Of a DNA stretch of 49,476 nucleotides, positions 19,865 to 29,010 are shown piece after piece. The first letter of the stretch is position 1. Each line of letters opens with the position of its first letter. The DNA comes from Proteromonas lacertae (taxonomy: Eukaryota > Sar > Bigyra > Opalinata > Proteromonadidae), in contig NGBS01000049.1 in assembly GCA_002245135.1 (NCBI GenBank), positions 1 to 49,476 of the forward strand, read 5' to 3'. A model generated the notes under the pieces. The model was given only the letters and a program-made list of their open reading frames with translations. It ran no database searches and was not told where the DNA came from. The translations under genes and the position numbers were made by a program.

Positions 19865-22800
19865 TTAATTAATTATTATTATTTTATATCCATATGGCAA
19901 TGTATTGTATTTATCAAAAAAATATCTTTTATCATCATAATAGGTTAAGCCAGTTTTGTTTTGTACTGTTGTATAAACATTATGATGTATTGATTTGATT
20001 TGACATACTTCGTATTTTTGACTTTTACTAGCACCTTCAACAAAATCATTGTATATATCATAAGTTATTTTTCTAGAAACTTTCACATTAATACCTTTAC
20101 AACGATTGTCAGTATTAGTATTATTATCAGAATCATCATTCACTTTCTCCTTTTCGTATATATAGCACTTTGATTTTAATCCTATAAACTTTGTTATAAC
20201 AAATAGATTTACATTATTCTTATCCTGTTCTTCAAATTTTAATCGATTCAATGTACCTAGATGAACAGCTCTATGTATATCTAACTTATAATTTTCTAAA
20301 TAAGGATTTTTCAAATTACTTCCATCAATCCAATTATTAAAGATAGGATCCTCTAAGTCTTCAAAAATATCATTAGTTTCAACTGAGAAAAGTAAACTAT
20401 CAGTATCAGTCATACATAGTGTTAGCTTATCAGAACCATATTTTTTATCTAATGCATCATACCAATATTTGTTCATTTTGAGTTTAGATAGTGCTAAGAT
20501 AACCATTCCAATTTGTATAGGTTTATTAATTTCATATAGCTTCTTATGAAAATGTGCAATTTTTAAATCACCTTCAATAATGATAAAGTCTTTAAACCAT
20601 GGATCGCTTGCATCAATCATTTGGTCTTCATTAGTAATTAAAGATATGTTACTTCTCTTTTCAACACGTTCCATAAATTTACCGTATAAACTATTCATTA
20701 ATTTCTTTATATAGTCTGCAGTAGTATTTTGATTGTTTTCTTTAGCTTGGACTCTTTTTTGTACCATTGTATTAATATATTTACCCATATATAGACCTTC
20801 AGTAAATCTCATTATTCTATGCACTTTGCCCACTTTATAACCATGTTCAACTGCAAACTTCAAATTTTGGTAGTGTATTATATATTTTTCTTTAGGATAC
20901 AAATCAGTTATTAATTTCTCAGTAGCATGGTAAGTACCTCTTTCTTTATGTATAATACCAAGATTTTCAGCTCTTTCAGTTTGTATATCAGATAACCATT
21001 CTTTAGGTATTTTCTTCCTTTCAGGTAGCAGTGGGTATTCTTTAAACTTGTCTTGTAGTTCTATAGGTAATTCGATATCAACTTCTAATATATAACCAAA
21101 ATCATTATTCTCCAATCTATCTTGATCCATTTCTTCATAATATGGCAAATCAAGTATACTTTCTAATGTAATAGAATTTGGATCAATAAATTCAAAGTCA
21201 TCTAAAGGCATTTTACAAGAAGCCATAACTGAAGGGTATAAAGAATTGTAGTCTTGATATAATAAGAATTTACTAGGTAAAGTTTCATCATAATTTTTCA
21301 TAAATTTGTTATTTGCATCTTCCTTACGCTTACCAATATATGATAATCCACCGTATAAGCCATTCAATATAAAATCATAGTATTCAGGTTCACAAAATAA
21401 TTTAAGTTCCACATCAGATACATGTAAGAATAAATCAAGTGATAAACTGGGTAATGAAATATACCAACAAGGATCTATGTGAAAAGTATCAAATATATTA
21501 TCTCTAAAATCATTAAATATAGACTGAAGAATATAAACATCGATTTTCAAGTAAAATAAATTATATTCACGAATAGTATTAAATCCAAATATTTGATTTA
21601 CTTCCATAGCAAAATCAAATTCTTCAGGTTTAATAGTTTCATTATCATTCAATTTAGACTTAAAATCATCTATAGTAAGATCTTTGAAATTTTCTTCAAA
21701 AGCTTCAAGAGATGTCATATGCTCATATGGAAAATAATTCTTTTGAAGTAAGTATTTTTCAATAATTTCATCATCTAGGTAATGTCCATTATATTCTTTA
21801 AAATTCTCATAAATTGTTTTGAATTTTTCTTTCTTAGTATTATTTAATTCTGCTGTAATTTTTAGATCACTAGTTAAATTTGCTAAAGAACCTGCTAAGA
21901 ATAAATAACTATCAATAAACACCAAATTCTTGTATTGTATACACTTATAGTTTTCATCTGTATTAGGTATAATATTGAGAGGACTACCACTATCTGCTGC
22001 ATATTTTGCTAATTTCTTTACTATGAAATGCTGGTCATATTTCATAGCATTATGACCTATTATTGGTATTTTTAATTTTTTTATATCAATATTTAGATTC
22101 TCATTACTACCAATTGAAGCAATATAATGGCCTGTAAAATGATCATGGTGAAGTACCTTTACATGATCAATAGAATTAAATGGTTTACCACAAAAGTCAC
22201 ATTTTCTCTTTTTATTATGTATATCCTTAGCTTTTTCATCTCCATCAAATGGTTTAGGATTATTTAGTCTATAATTGTAAACTGTACATATTTGATCGTA
22301 TATATTTAATATATCCAATACAAAATCATTTTCAATATTATGATCCTCATTTTGTTTATATTTAATCACAGTAAAACTGTTTATATCTGGTATTTTACTA
22401 TCTACATAGATACAGTAAGAATAAAGCTTATGCCTAGCCATAATAGATTGTTCAGTTTTTGATAATTCTATTCTAGTATCATTATCATCTATTTCTTCCA
22501 TAGATTTATATCTACTTAAATTCAATTCATTATCATATGGTACAAAATAAGTTTCAGTATCATAATACATAACAACTGGCAATGTTTGGAGGTGAGTCCA
22601 ATGTCTAAATTTTAAGTATGATTTTTCTTTATCATCTTTATCAGGGAATAATCTTAATACATTCTCTTTATCTTGACAGTCATATGTTTGATGACTATTG
22701 AATGATGCTTCATCGTATGTATAGAAGAGACAATATGGACACACAAATATATTATTAGTATTATTCTTTTTATCTATCATTTTTCTAAATAGAGCAGGTA

Positions 22801-23944
22801 ATGTATTTATTGTCACATAGTGTGAATTTCCATCTTCATTTTTTATTAGCAATAGATTTACAACACTATATTTTTTAGATTTCTTTTGTTTAGATAAATG
22901 AATGGGTAAGAATATTTCTTCTTTATCTTTACCAATGTCAATATAGAATATATTCACATTTAGTCGATTCTTTGTTTCAAATTTATCAATAGAATCATTG
23001 TCTGTAGCATCAACAGGGAATGTTAACATACTCCAATCATGTTTCTTTTCATACATTTTGTATTTTTCAGGTTTATCTTTATTACATTGTAGATTATTAG
23101 AATATAATGAGTATAGTATACTCCACTTAAAACATTCATTATCTTCATTTATTACATTTGTCAAACATCTAAGACCTTGAAGTTTAGCAGGTAAAACAAT
23201 AAAACTACTTCCACGTATCACTTTAAATTTTGTTACATATAATTCAATAGTATTTACTCTAGCAAAAGTAAGACCACTTTGAGGATGATTTGAATCATCT
23301 TCTGATATTTGTGTAAATATATTCTCCAGTATAGTTTGTATTTCACCTACAGTAGACATTTTTGTTATTTCACATAGTCTACTACGACTAAATATAGAAA
23401 CTTCATCATCACTATCAGTAGACTCATCAGGTATATAAATTGAACGTACAATAAAGAAGAATTTTATCATATTCATAGTATCAGCTAGTTCATGCAATAT
23501 ATCTTTAATATCACTATTATTAACAAAATCATGATAACATTGTTGTGGTGTACTGTAATTTCTATTGTTATAATTGAAAACCCATTTCCTGGTAACACCT
23601 TGAGATGATTTATCAACTTCTCTAGCATCACGTATTCTATCATTAAATCTTTGATTTTGGTTAGGTTTTGGTAGGGAAGAAGGCATTAATCCACCAAAGA
23701 ATGTATCACTGATTATTGGTATATTATTATTGTATCTTCTTTTATTTTGAATAACATCTGTACTAAATAATGGCGCTAATCTTCGTTTTGGAGCTTCTTC
23801 TGGTGGTGGAGGTGGAGGTGGTGGTTCATCTATATGTTTATGTTTATGATGATGGTGATGCTTATGCTTATGATGTTTATTTTTATTAAAAGTTTGTTCT
23901 AGAAGCTTAAAAAATGCTTTTAAAAGCTTTTTATGTTTGCTCAT
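19865..23944 (-). CDS. Protein-primed family B DNA polymerase of element B
   Basis: 1,359 residues, intact, starting at the ATG at 23944 (MSKHKKLL) after a TATATA. The exonuclease motifs are D462-T-E, the G-H-N-A-M-K-Y-D block (about 632-640) and Y-L-K-I-D. The polymerase motifs are D898-Y-N-S-L-Y-P, K-x3-N1084-S-L-Y-G and D1180-T-D1182-S. These are the hallmarks of the Polinton replicative polymerase, which copies a linear genome from a terminal protein. Upstream of the exonuclease are a His/Lys-rich and Pro-rich N-terminus, an N-E-D-N-E-C-F-K-W-S block and a C2H2-like finger (CPYCLFYTYDEASFNSH). A C-x2-C with H-H-D-H-F-T-G-H-Y (around residue 582) lies within the exonuclease region and resembles a treble-clef endonuclease VII-type zinc site. 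No key residue is missing. Confidence 0.93.
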   Translation of the reverse strand: MSKHKKLLKAFFKLLEQTFNKNKHHKHKHHHHHKHKHIDEPPPPPPPPEEAPKRRLAPLFSTDVIQNKRRYNNNIPIISDTFFGGLMPSSLPKPNQNQRFNDRIRDAREVDKSSQGVTRKWVFNYNNRNYSTPQQCYHDFVNNSDIKDILHELADTMNMIKFFFIVRSIYIPDESTDSDDEVSIFSRSRLCEITKMSTVGEIQTILENIFTQISEDDSNHPQSGLTFARVNTIELYVTKFKVIRGSSFIVLPAKLQGLRCLTNVINEDNECFKWSILYSLYSNNLQCNKDKPEKYKMYEKKHDWSMLTFPVDATDNDSIDKFETKNRLNVNIFYIDIGKDKEEIFLPIHLSKQKKSKKYSVVNLLLIKNEDGNSHYVTINTLPALFRKMIDKKNNTNNIFVCPYCLFYTYDEASFNSHQTYDCQDKENVLRLFPDKDDKEKSYLKFRHWTHLQTLPVVMYYDTETYFVPYDNELNLSRYKSMEEIDDNDTRIELSKTEQSIMARHKLYSYCIYVDSKIPDINSFTVIKYKQNEDHNIENDFVLDILNIYDQICTVYNYRLNNPKPFDGDEKAKDIHNKKRKCDFCGKPFNSIDHVKVLHHDHFTGHYIASIGSNENLNIDIKKLKIPIIGHNAMKYDQHFIVKKLAKYAADSGSPLNIIPNTDENYKCIQYKNLVFIDSYLFLAGSLANLTSDLKITAELNNTKKEKFKTIYENFKEYNGHYLDDEIIEKYLLQKNYFPYEHMTSLEAFEENFKDLTIDDFKSKLNDNETIKPEEFDFAMEVNQIFGFNTIREYNLFYLKIDVYILQSIFNDFRDNIFDTFHIDPCWYISLPSLSLDLFLHVSDVELKLFCEPEYYDFILNGLYGGLSYIGKRKEDANNKFMKNYDETLPSKFLLYQDYNSLYPSVMASCKMPLDDFEFIDPNSITLESILDLPYYEEMDQDRLENNDFGYILEVDIELPIELQDKFKEYPLLPERKKIPKEWLSDIQTERAENLGIIHKERGTYHATEKLITDLYPKEKYIIHYQNLKFAVEHGYKVGKVHRIMRFTEGLYMGKYINTMVQKRVQAKENNQNTTADYIKKLMNSLYGKFMERVEKRSNISLITNEDQMIDASDPWFKDFIIIEGDLKIAHFHKKLYEINKPIQIGMVILALSKLKMNKYWYDALDKKYGSDKLTLCMTDTDSLLFSVETNDIFEDLEDPIFNNWIDGSNLKNPYLENYKLDIHRAVHLGTLNRLKFEEQDKNNVNLFVITKFIGLKSKCYIYEKEKVNDDSDNNTNTDNRCKGINVKVSRKITYDIYNDFVEGASKSQKYEVCQIKSIHHNVYTTVQNKTGLTYYDDKRYFFDKYNTLPYGYKIIIIN

Positions 23945-24103
23945 TATATAGACAGAATTCGCGAAATAAATCAAAAATGGAAATATGAAATTTGATTGGT
24001 CGGATGATTTGATTGGTCGACTTTAAAAATAAAAAGAAATTTTCATTTTCATTTTTCTTGACATTTTTTATCATTTTTTATTTTCATCTCTCCCTTATAT
24101 AAA
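23945..24103. promoter_or_regulatory. Divergent promoter with direct repeats between PolB and OB-like gene
   Basis: The gap holds two exact copies of ATTTGATTGGTCG (23990-24002 and 24007-24019, period 17). On the minus strand these read CGACCAATCAAAT, containing a CCAAT box. A TATATAA lies just before the plus-strand ATG at 24104 and a TATATA before the PolB ATG. The AATAAATTCTT motif of the virion genes is absent, which would fit a separate early or replication promoter class. Confidence 0.5.
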
Positions 24104-24889
24104 ATGAGTAACGAAACACCCTATGAAGCTACTGATGTAGAATTCAGTGATTACTACAAAAATCCAAAGTTATGTAACAAGTGGATTATTAAAGGAACTG
24201 TTGAGAGTATTACAGTTAAGCCTACTAAAACTAGTCAATATGTATTGATTACTTTTGTTCATGATTTGGATCATAAAGTTGTAATTAATAATGGAAGAGA
24301 TTTTGAAACATATTCAGCTGATGAAGTGAAATATGTATTGAAACAAATTTATGATAGAAACGAGAATGACTTTATAGAAAAAATCATGCGTGGATATTTG
24401 ATTAGTGTAGGATGTAGAGAACCACAACATGGTATTAAATACTTCCACAATTTCAATTCTATTATGATATGGGATAATAGTAACTATAGAGTTCCATCTG
24501 ATGTTGATGTTGGTAGTAAAATTGCTGTAAGTGTTGTTGATAATCAAATCTCTATTAAGAGTAATGGTACTCAAAACTTTGTTAATCATAGAGTTTGTAG
24601 TGATATTGTTGGTTATGATGAAAATCCTGATTTAGCTACAACTATTAGAAGAAGTAATGAGAAGAAAATTAAGAAAGAAAAAGAAGAACAAGCTAATCAA
24701 AACAAATTTGTTTCACCTCCAAGAATTAAGAGAACTAAGATAGAAGATAGTGATTTAATTAGTACTCGTAGACCATTCCCTGCTAAGAAAGTAATTAGTA
24801 ATGGATTTATTAGTGCTGCTAAGTCTATTAACTTTGGTAATGGTGGTAACACTTTAAGTGATAAGGATTTGGGAGAGGTAGAAGAATGA
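24104..24889 (+). CDS. Possible OB-fold (ssDNA-binding) protein of element B
   Basis: 261 residues, intact. The N-terminal half has a beta-barrel-like alternation (W-I-I-K-G-T-V-E-S-I-T-V, Y-V-L-I-T-F-V-H-D, K-V-V-I-N), followed by a second beta-rich stretch near residues 100-160. The C-terminal third is charged and disordered-looking with a K-K-I-K-K-E-K-E-E segment and an acidic end (GEVEE). An acidic tail after an OB-like domain is typical of single-strand binding proteins, and the gene shares a divergent promoter with the replicative polymerase. I infer a replication accessory role. The fold is not proven and I recognise no named family. Confidence 0.5.
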   Translation: MSNETPYEATDVEFSDYYKNPKLCNKWIIKGTVESITVKPTKTSQYVLITFVHDLDHKVVINNGRDFETYSADEVKYVLKQIYDRNENDFIEKIMRGYLISVGCREPQHGIKYFHNFNSIMIWDNSNYRVPSDVDVGSKIAVSVVDNQISIKSNGTQNFVNHRVCSDIVGYDENPDLATTIRRSNEKKIKKEKEEQANQNKFVSPPRIKRTKIEDSDLISTRRPFPAKKVISNGFISAAKSINFGNGGNTLSDKDLGEVEE

Positions 24890-24957
24890 TTTAATTATAT
24901 TTTAATTCATTAATTCTTTAAATATATATCATTCATATTTTTATATATATTATTTGA

Positions 24958-25974
24958 ATGTCACTACAAGATAAAATAAATGAGTTATACAAAACATATG
25001 GTTATTTAAATAAACGAGACTTTATTAATTTCTCTGTAAATGAACTTGAGAATAACTTTAAAAAATCTGACATTAAAAAAGCTAGTAGTGAACTTGTAGA
25101 GTCTAAACCAGATTATCAAATCACTGCAACTAAAAGGAATAGAATTAAATATGAAAGTGAAAAGTTACCTGGGTCATATCAAATAGATTTGGTGTTTTTC
25201 AACAATACAAAAGTTCCATTTTTGTTAATTATAGAAGTTGTTAGTCGTAAGTGTTGGATATATTATGTTAAATCTAAATCAGAAAATGATGTATATCCAG
25301 TGTTTGAAAAATGGTTTTATCAGGGTATGCAACCTAAGGATGAAAACGCTCGTTTTGTAGGAAGTATTTTATCAGATGAAGAGTCTGGTATTATCTATGG
25401 TAAGAAATTTTTAGATTTGTTTAACAAAAATCATGTACGATTTATACTTAAAGAACGTAATGAACATAATATAATGAAAATATTGGATCGATGTGTGAGA
25501 ACTATTAAAGATATGTTTTATAGAAAAATTAATACATTTTCTGATGAAGAATTTGATAAAATTAACAATATTGAATCATTGTGTAATATAGTATATACTG
25601 TTGTAGATGATTACAATGCAAAACCGCATTCTGCACTCAATAATCTAACTCCAAATGAAGTATTCAATGATTTTGAAGTTCAAGATAGATTGTATAAAGA
25701 ATCGCATGATAGAAACTTAAAGAAGCGTAAAAGTGATACTCATTTTAAAGCTGATGATTTTGTCAGAATAAAAGAACGTAGAGATAACAAACTTCAAAAA
25801 ACTACTTATTATACAGATAAAGTATATCAAATACACAAAGTTGGACCATTTTCATATTCTGTTAAGAACTTGGATGGAACAATACCTAAAGAATTCAATC
25901 CTAGAGATATAGGTTCATATAGATTCAAATCTCATGAAATTAAAAGAGTACCAGTTAATAATATTCATGTATAG
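24958..25974 (+). CDS. Retroviral-type (rve) integrase of element B
   Basis: 338 residues, intact, starting MSLQDKINEL. The RNase H-like core shows D77 (Y-Q-I-D-L-V-F-F), D140 (S-I-L-S-D-E-E) and D177 in L-D-R-C-V-R-T-I-K, where Polinton and retroviral integrases normally have Glu. D-D-Y-N-A-K-P-H-S-A-L and L-T-P-N-E-V-F follow as in the family, then a C-terminal SH3/chromo-like domain (F-V-R-I-K-E-R-R). It would insert the linear element after protein-primed replication. Compared with the element A copy, it ends about 25 residues earlier, right where a second reading frame begins, so the C-terminus may have been cut by the element-host junction. Confidence 0.9.
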   Translation: MSLQDKINELYKTYGYLNKRDFINFSVNELENNFKKSDIKKASSELVESKPDYQITATKRNRIKYESEKLPGSYQIDLVFFNNTKVPFLLIIEVVSRKCWIYYVKSKSENDVYPVFEKWFYQGMQPKDENARFVGSILSDEESGIIYGKKFLDLFNKNHVRFILKERNEHNIMKILDRCVRTIKDMFYRKINTFSDEEFDKINNIESLCNIVYTVVDDYNAKPHSALNNLTPNEVFNDFEVQDRLYKESHDRNLKKRKSDTHFKADDFVRIKERRDNKLQKTTYYTDKVYQIHKVGPFSYSVKNLDGTIPKEFNPRDIGSYRFKSHEIKRVPVNNIHV

Positions 25975-27871
25975 TGGTGCTTGCTGTGAATTTAGAGATT
26001 GTAGTATAAAATGTTTAAAATATTCAGATGTTAATTCAAATATCAATTACTTTGGAGTAATAGCAGGAAGTGGAAATGGGATTTTAATTGATAATATTAC
26101 AATCGATATTTCTTCTAAAACAATTAAAAGTGTTTATATGTCTGGTTTTATAGGTATAGTAGACAAGTATATGGATATTAAAAACTCAAAAATAAAGAAT
26201 TTAGAATTTCAAGAGAAGAATAGTGTAATATGTTGTTACGCCAAGCCATATACAATATTTAACGAAAGTAATAACAGTTTTGGTGCAATTTCCTACCCTA
26301 TTTGTTATAGATATATAAGCAATTTAGAAAAACATATCAAAACCTTAAATAGTGATTATGGTGAAACTATAATTGTTGATGTGATAGATATTCAATATAT
26401 GAAACTTATTTATAATGATGAAGGGAAACTTTGTGATATTATTGAAGTTAGCCCAATAGATGAAAATAGTATTGTTATTAGTGAAAATGAATTTATTGAT
26501 TATATAGAAATATCGGAAGAGGTAGTTGATGATAGAACAGTATATAACGATATAATATTTCATACAAATGAAGGTAAGAAAAATGCTTTCAATCGTCCAA
26601 TAAAAGCATATATAAAAGTTGAATCATCAATTGATTATTTTATATCAAAATTAATTATAATTCGTCACTCTGGTGTAATAATTGGATATAGTATCTATGA
26701 GAAATATATTCCAGGAGCTGTTAGAAAATCAAATCCGATTATATTTGAAGTAGATAAAAGTGTTGATAGTGAAGTTGTTTGTAACGATTATAAAAAGATA
26801 ATTGATCATTTACCAGAATTACCTAAATGTTTATTTTTTAATTTACCTTCAGAAATTACATTTTTTTATAAAAATATAACAGCAGGAGAAAACATTTATA
26901 ACTTAGGAGATGGCGAATATATTACTGGAATTCAAATGTATTTAACTAGTGATTCTAAATTCTGTTTAGGTTTCAAGACAAACAAAGGTAATGAAGTAAA
27001 TTGGATTGAAAATTCGATGATTCCAAATACATTTAAAAGTAGTGGAGCAATTGTTGGATTTGTTGTAGAAAAATATATGGAATCAGAATCATTAGCCAAC
27101 ATAAAATGTTATTATATCGATAATTTTGATAAGACTTATAGTAATTGTGAAATATTTAATTTCAATTCTCATTATTTTGGTGGAATATTAAGAAGCCGAG
27201 GGATTGGCTTTATATTTGATTATTATTTTTATGGAAAAATACATTACGATGAAAGTAAATGTGAGATTATGTCGATTGAAATAATGGGAGAAGATGAAAA
27301 TAATATTAATATAAGTAATTTAATTGAACTTTGTTATTATAGTGGAAATGGATATTTAAAGGATAATAACACGTTGATACGATTAAATTGTAAAAATACC
27401 ACTATTAAGAAAGAAAAAGAAAAGTTTATAGTGAGATATATTGAAACAGATTATAAGCTATCCTATGTTGAATCTAAATTCTCATTATTATATAATGTAA
27501 GACTGCAAGTTAATGCATATAATAGGGAGATAGAAATTGATGGTACCTCAATCATAGATGATGATATGAAAAATAGTAGTATATCATTTCTGTATGATGA
27601 AGAAATCATTTCATTGAATAGTAATATTATAATGAGAATAAAAATTATGAATCCATTGTTAAAGTTTATTAATAATTTGATACCTATAAGTAAATCATAT
27701 GCGCATGTAGAAGCAAGCGATAAAATGAATAATAATACAGTTTATATTGCTCTGGATTGCGAATGTAATAATGAAGTGATTACTATAACATATGACAAAA
27801 CAAAATATCCAGGAGTATTTTACTTTAAAAAAAATAGTCATTATTCTATCCCAATACAATATATATTATAA
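25967..27871 (+). CDS. Beta-rich protein of unknown function at the right edge of element B
   Basis: A 634-residue intronless frame from the ATG at 25967; the same frame is open for 33 bases upstream inside the integrase gene. The N-terminal 100 residues have Cys-rich and G-V-I-A-G-S-G-N-G / S-G-F-I-G-I repeats that look like turns of a beta-helix. The rest is rich in Ile/Tyr/Asn with beta alternation, and one part (Y-I-T-G-I-Q-M-Y-L) resembles jacalin-type lectin strands. No signal peptide is present at this start, so the true N-terminus may be missing. I read it as a cellular gene whose 5' part was removed or separated by element B. A cargo gene of the element is the alternative. Confidence 0.5.
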   Translation: MYSGACCEFRDCSIKCLKYSDVNSNINYFGVIAGSGNGILIDNITIDISSKTIKSVYMSGFIGIVDKYMDIKNSKIKNLEFQEKNSVICCYAKPYTIFNESNNSFGAISYPICYRYISNLEKHIKTLNSDYGETIIVDVIDIQYMKLIYNDEGKLCDIIEVSPIDENSIVISENEFIDYIEISEEVVDDRTVYNDIIFHTNEGKKNAFNRPIKAYIKVESSIDYFISKLIIIRHSGVIIGYSIYEKYIPGAVRKSNPIIFEVDKSVDSEVVCNDYKKIIDHLPELPKCLFFNLPSEITFFYKNITAGENIYNLGDGEYITGIQMYLTSDSKFCLGFKTNKGNEVNWIENSMIPNTFKSSGAIVGFVVEKYMESESLANIKCYYIDNFDKTYSNCEIFNFNSHYFGGILRSRGIGFIFDYYFYGKIHYDESKCEIMSIEIMGEDENNINISNLIELCYYSGNGYLKDNNTLIRLNCKNTTIKKEKEKFIVRYIETDYKLSYVESKFSLLYNVRLQVNAYNREIEIDGTSIIDDDMKNSSISFLYDEEIISLNSNIIMRIKIMNPLLKFINNLIPISKSYAHVEASDKMNNNTVYIALDCECNNEVITITYDKTKYPGVFYFKKNSHYSIPIQYIL

Positions 27872-27966
27872 ATGATTATTATTAACATATATATTTCTTT
27901 ATTATTTTTGTTCTTTTATTTAATTTATTTTGCTCTGAAGATCAACCCATTGATTTAGATCTGGTT

Positions 27967-28076
27967 TAAGCAAAGGATGTTCCTTTTTGTCCATTCACTT
28001 TCAGCTTGAGTTACCAAGGACAAGGATAGGACAAAAGGAGGATATGGCTCCAGAAGGACGTCCTTTTAGGTAACTC
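27967..28076. repeat. Hairpin-forming repeat with GGACGTCC core, copy 1
   Basis: The core at 28028-28066 (AGGACA, then GGAGGAT and GGCTCCAGAAGGACGTCC) recurs in the same orientation at 29628-29667 with about four differences. Around copy 1 there is an inverted repeat: GAGTTACC near 28009 against GGTAACTC near 28068, so about 70 bp could fold back. AGGACGTCCT itself is a palindrome. It may be a MITE-like element. Confidence 0.5.
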
Positions 28077-28284
28077 AAAATGTAAAAGAGCTAAATTTAT
28101 CATATATTTTTGTTTAAAAGAAAAAAAATAAAAACAAAAATAAAAAGGATAGAAGTTGTTCTTTTCTTGTTTTGAGTATTATATTCATTGAAATAATAAT
28201 TATTATATTGAATTCAATAGACAATAACTAATAATAGTATGGTATTAACAATTATAAATTAATATAATTAATAATAAGGACTGT

Positions 28285-29010
28285 TTAATATGTTGTATTC
28301 CTCATTTTCACTATCGAATCAACACTTACTGAGTTATCATCATTCGATATATCAATATCAGCATTGTTATTACAATCATCATTATTTTCGCCATCTCCAT
28401 TATCATTATCTGACTTATCTATACTGTTGTTTACAGCTTCTTCAATAGTAGAATCTATTTCATTATCCTCTTCAAACTCCATTATTCTTTTCTCTTTCAA
28501 TAACTTAAACTTTGCTATGAATCAACCCCTGTATAGAAAAACTACGTTCTATGAAGCTGCTAGAGGTTGGAATTGTTTGTATTATATCATATATTTTCTT
28601 GAGATTCTTAAAGTATATTCCATAACAATTAAACCAGACTTTACTATCTTTTGTGTTTTTAAATATATCTATCTTCACTCTAGATTTCTTTTTTTTTATT
28701 CTCGACATAATATAGCTCTTCACTAACCTTCTCATCTATTATATTTGAAAAAGTACTTAGCATATATTTTTTAATTTCATCTCTTGTTTTGTCTGTAAAA
28801 TGGAGATTCGTATTAAAATTTAAGAACTAGTTAAGGATTAATACACTGTAATTTATTAACTTCTTCTCAGTTATAATAATTCTATTTATCACTTTTTTCT
28901 CCTTCATTGACATATTGATAATATCCATTCTTACTTTTTGTATGATATTAAAATTTTCTGAAAGAGGTGTATCATCTCTACTTAGAATTTGAATTTTTGA
29001 AGATAGATAG
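28285..29010 (-). pseudogene. hAT transposase C-terminal relic
   Basis: On the minus strand successive frames give transposase-like sequence. About 29005-28850 reads IQILSRDDTPLSENF and a helical segment. About 28830-28700 reads RDEIKKYMLSTFSNIIDEK. 28735-28505 contains I-P-T-S-S-S-F-I-E-R-S-F-S-I-Q-G-L-I-H-S-K, the hAT dimerisation signature (S-S-x-x-x-E-R-x-F-S-x-x-G). The last part is acidic (28500-28285). Frameshifts near 28690 (a long A run) and 28505 and at least one stop near 28830 break it. The N-terminal catalytic part is absent. This is an old fragment of a hAT-family DNA transposon, flanked by the two GGACGTCC repeats. Confidence 0.75.
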
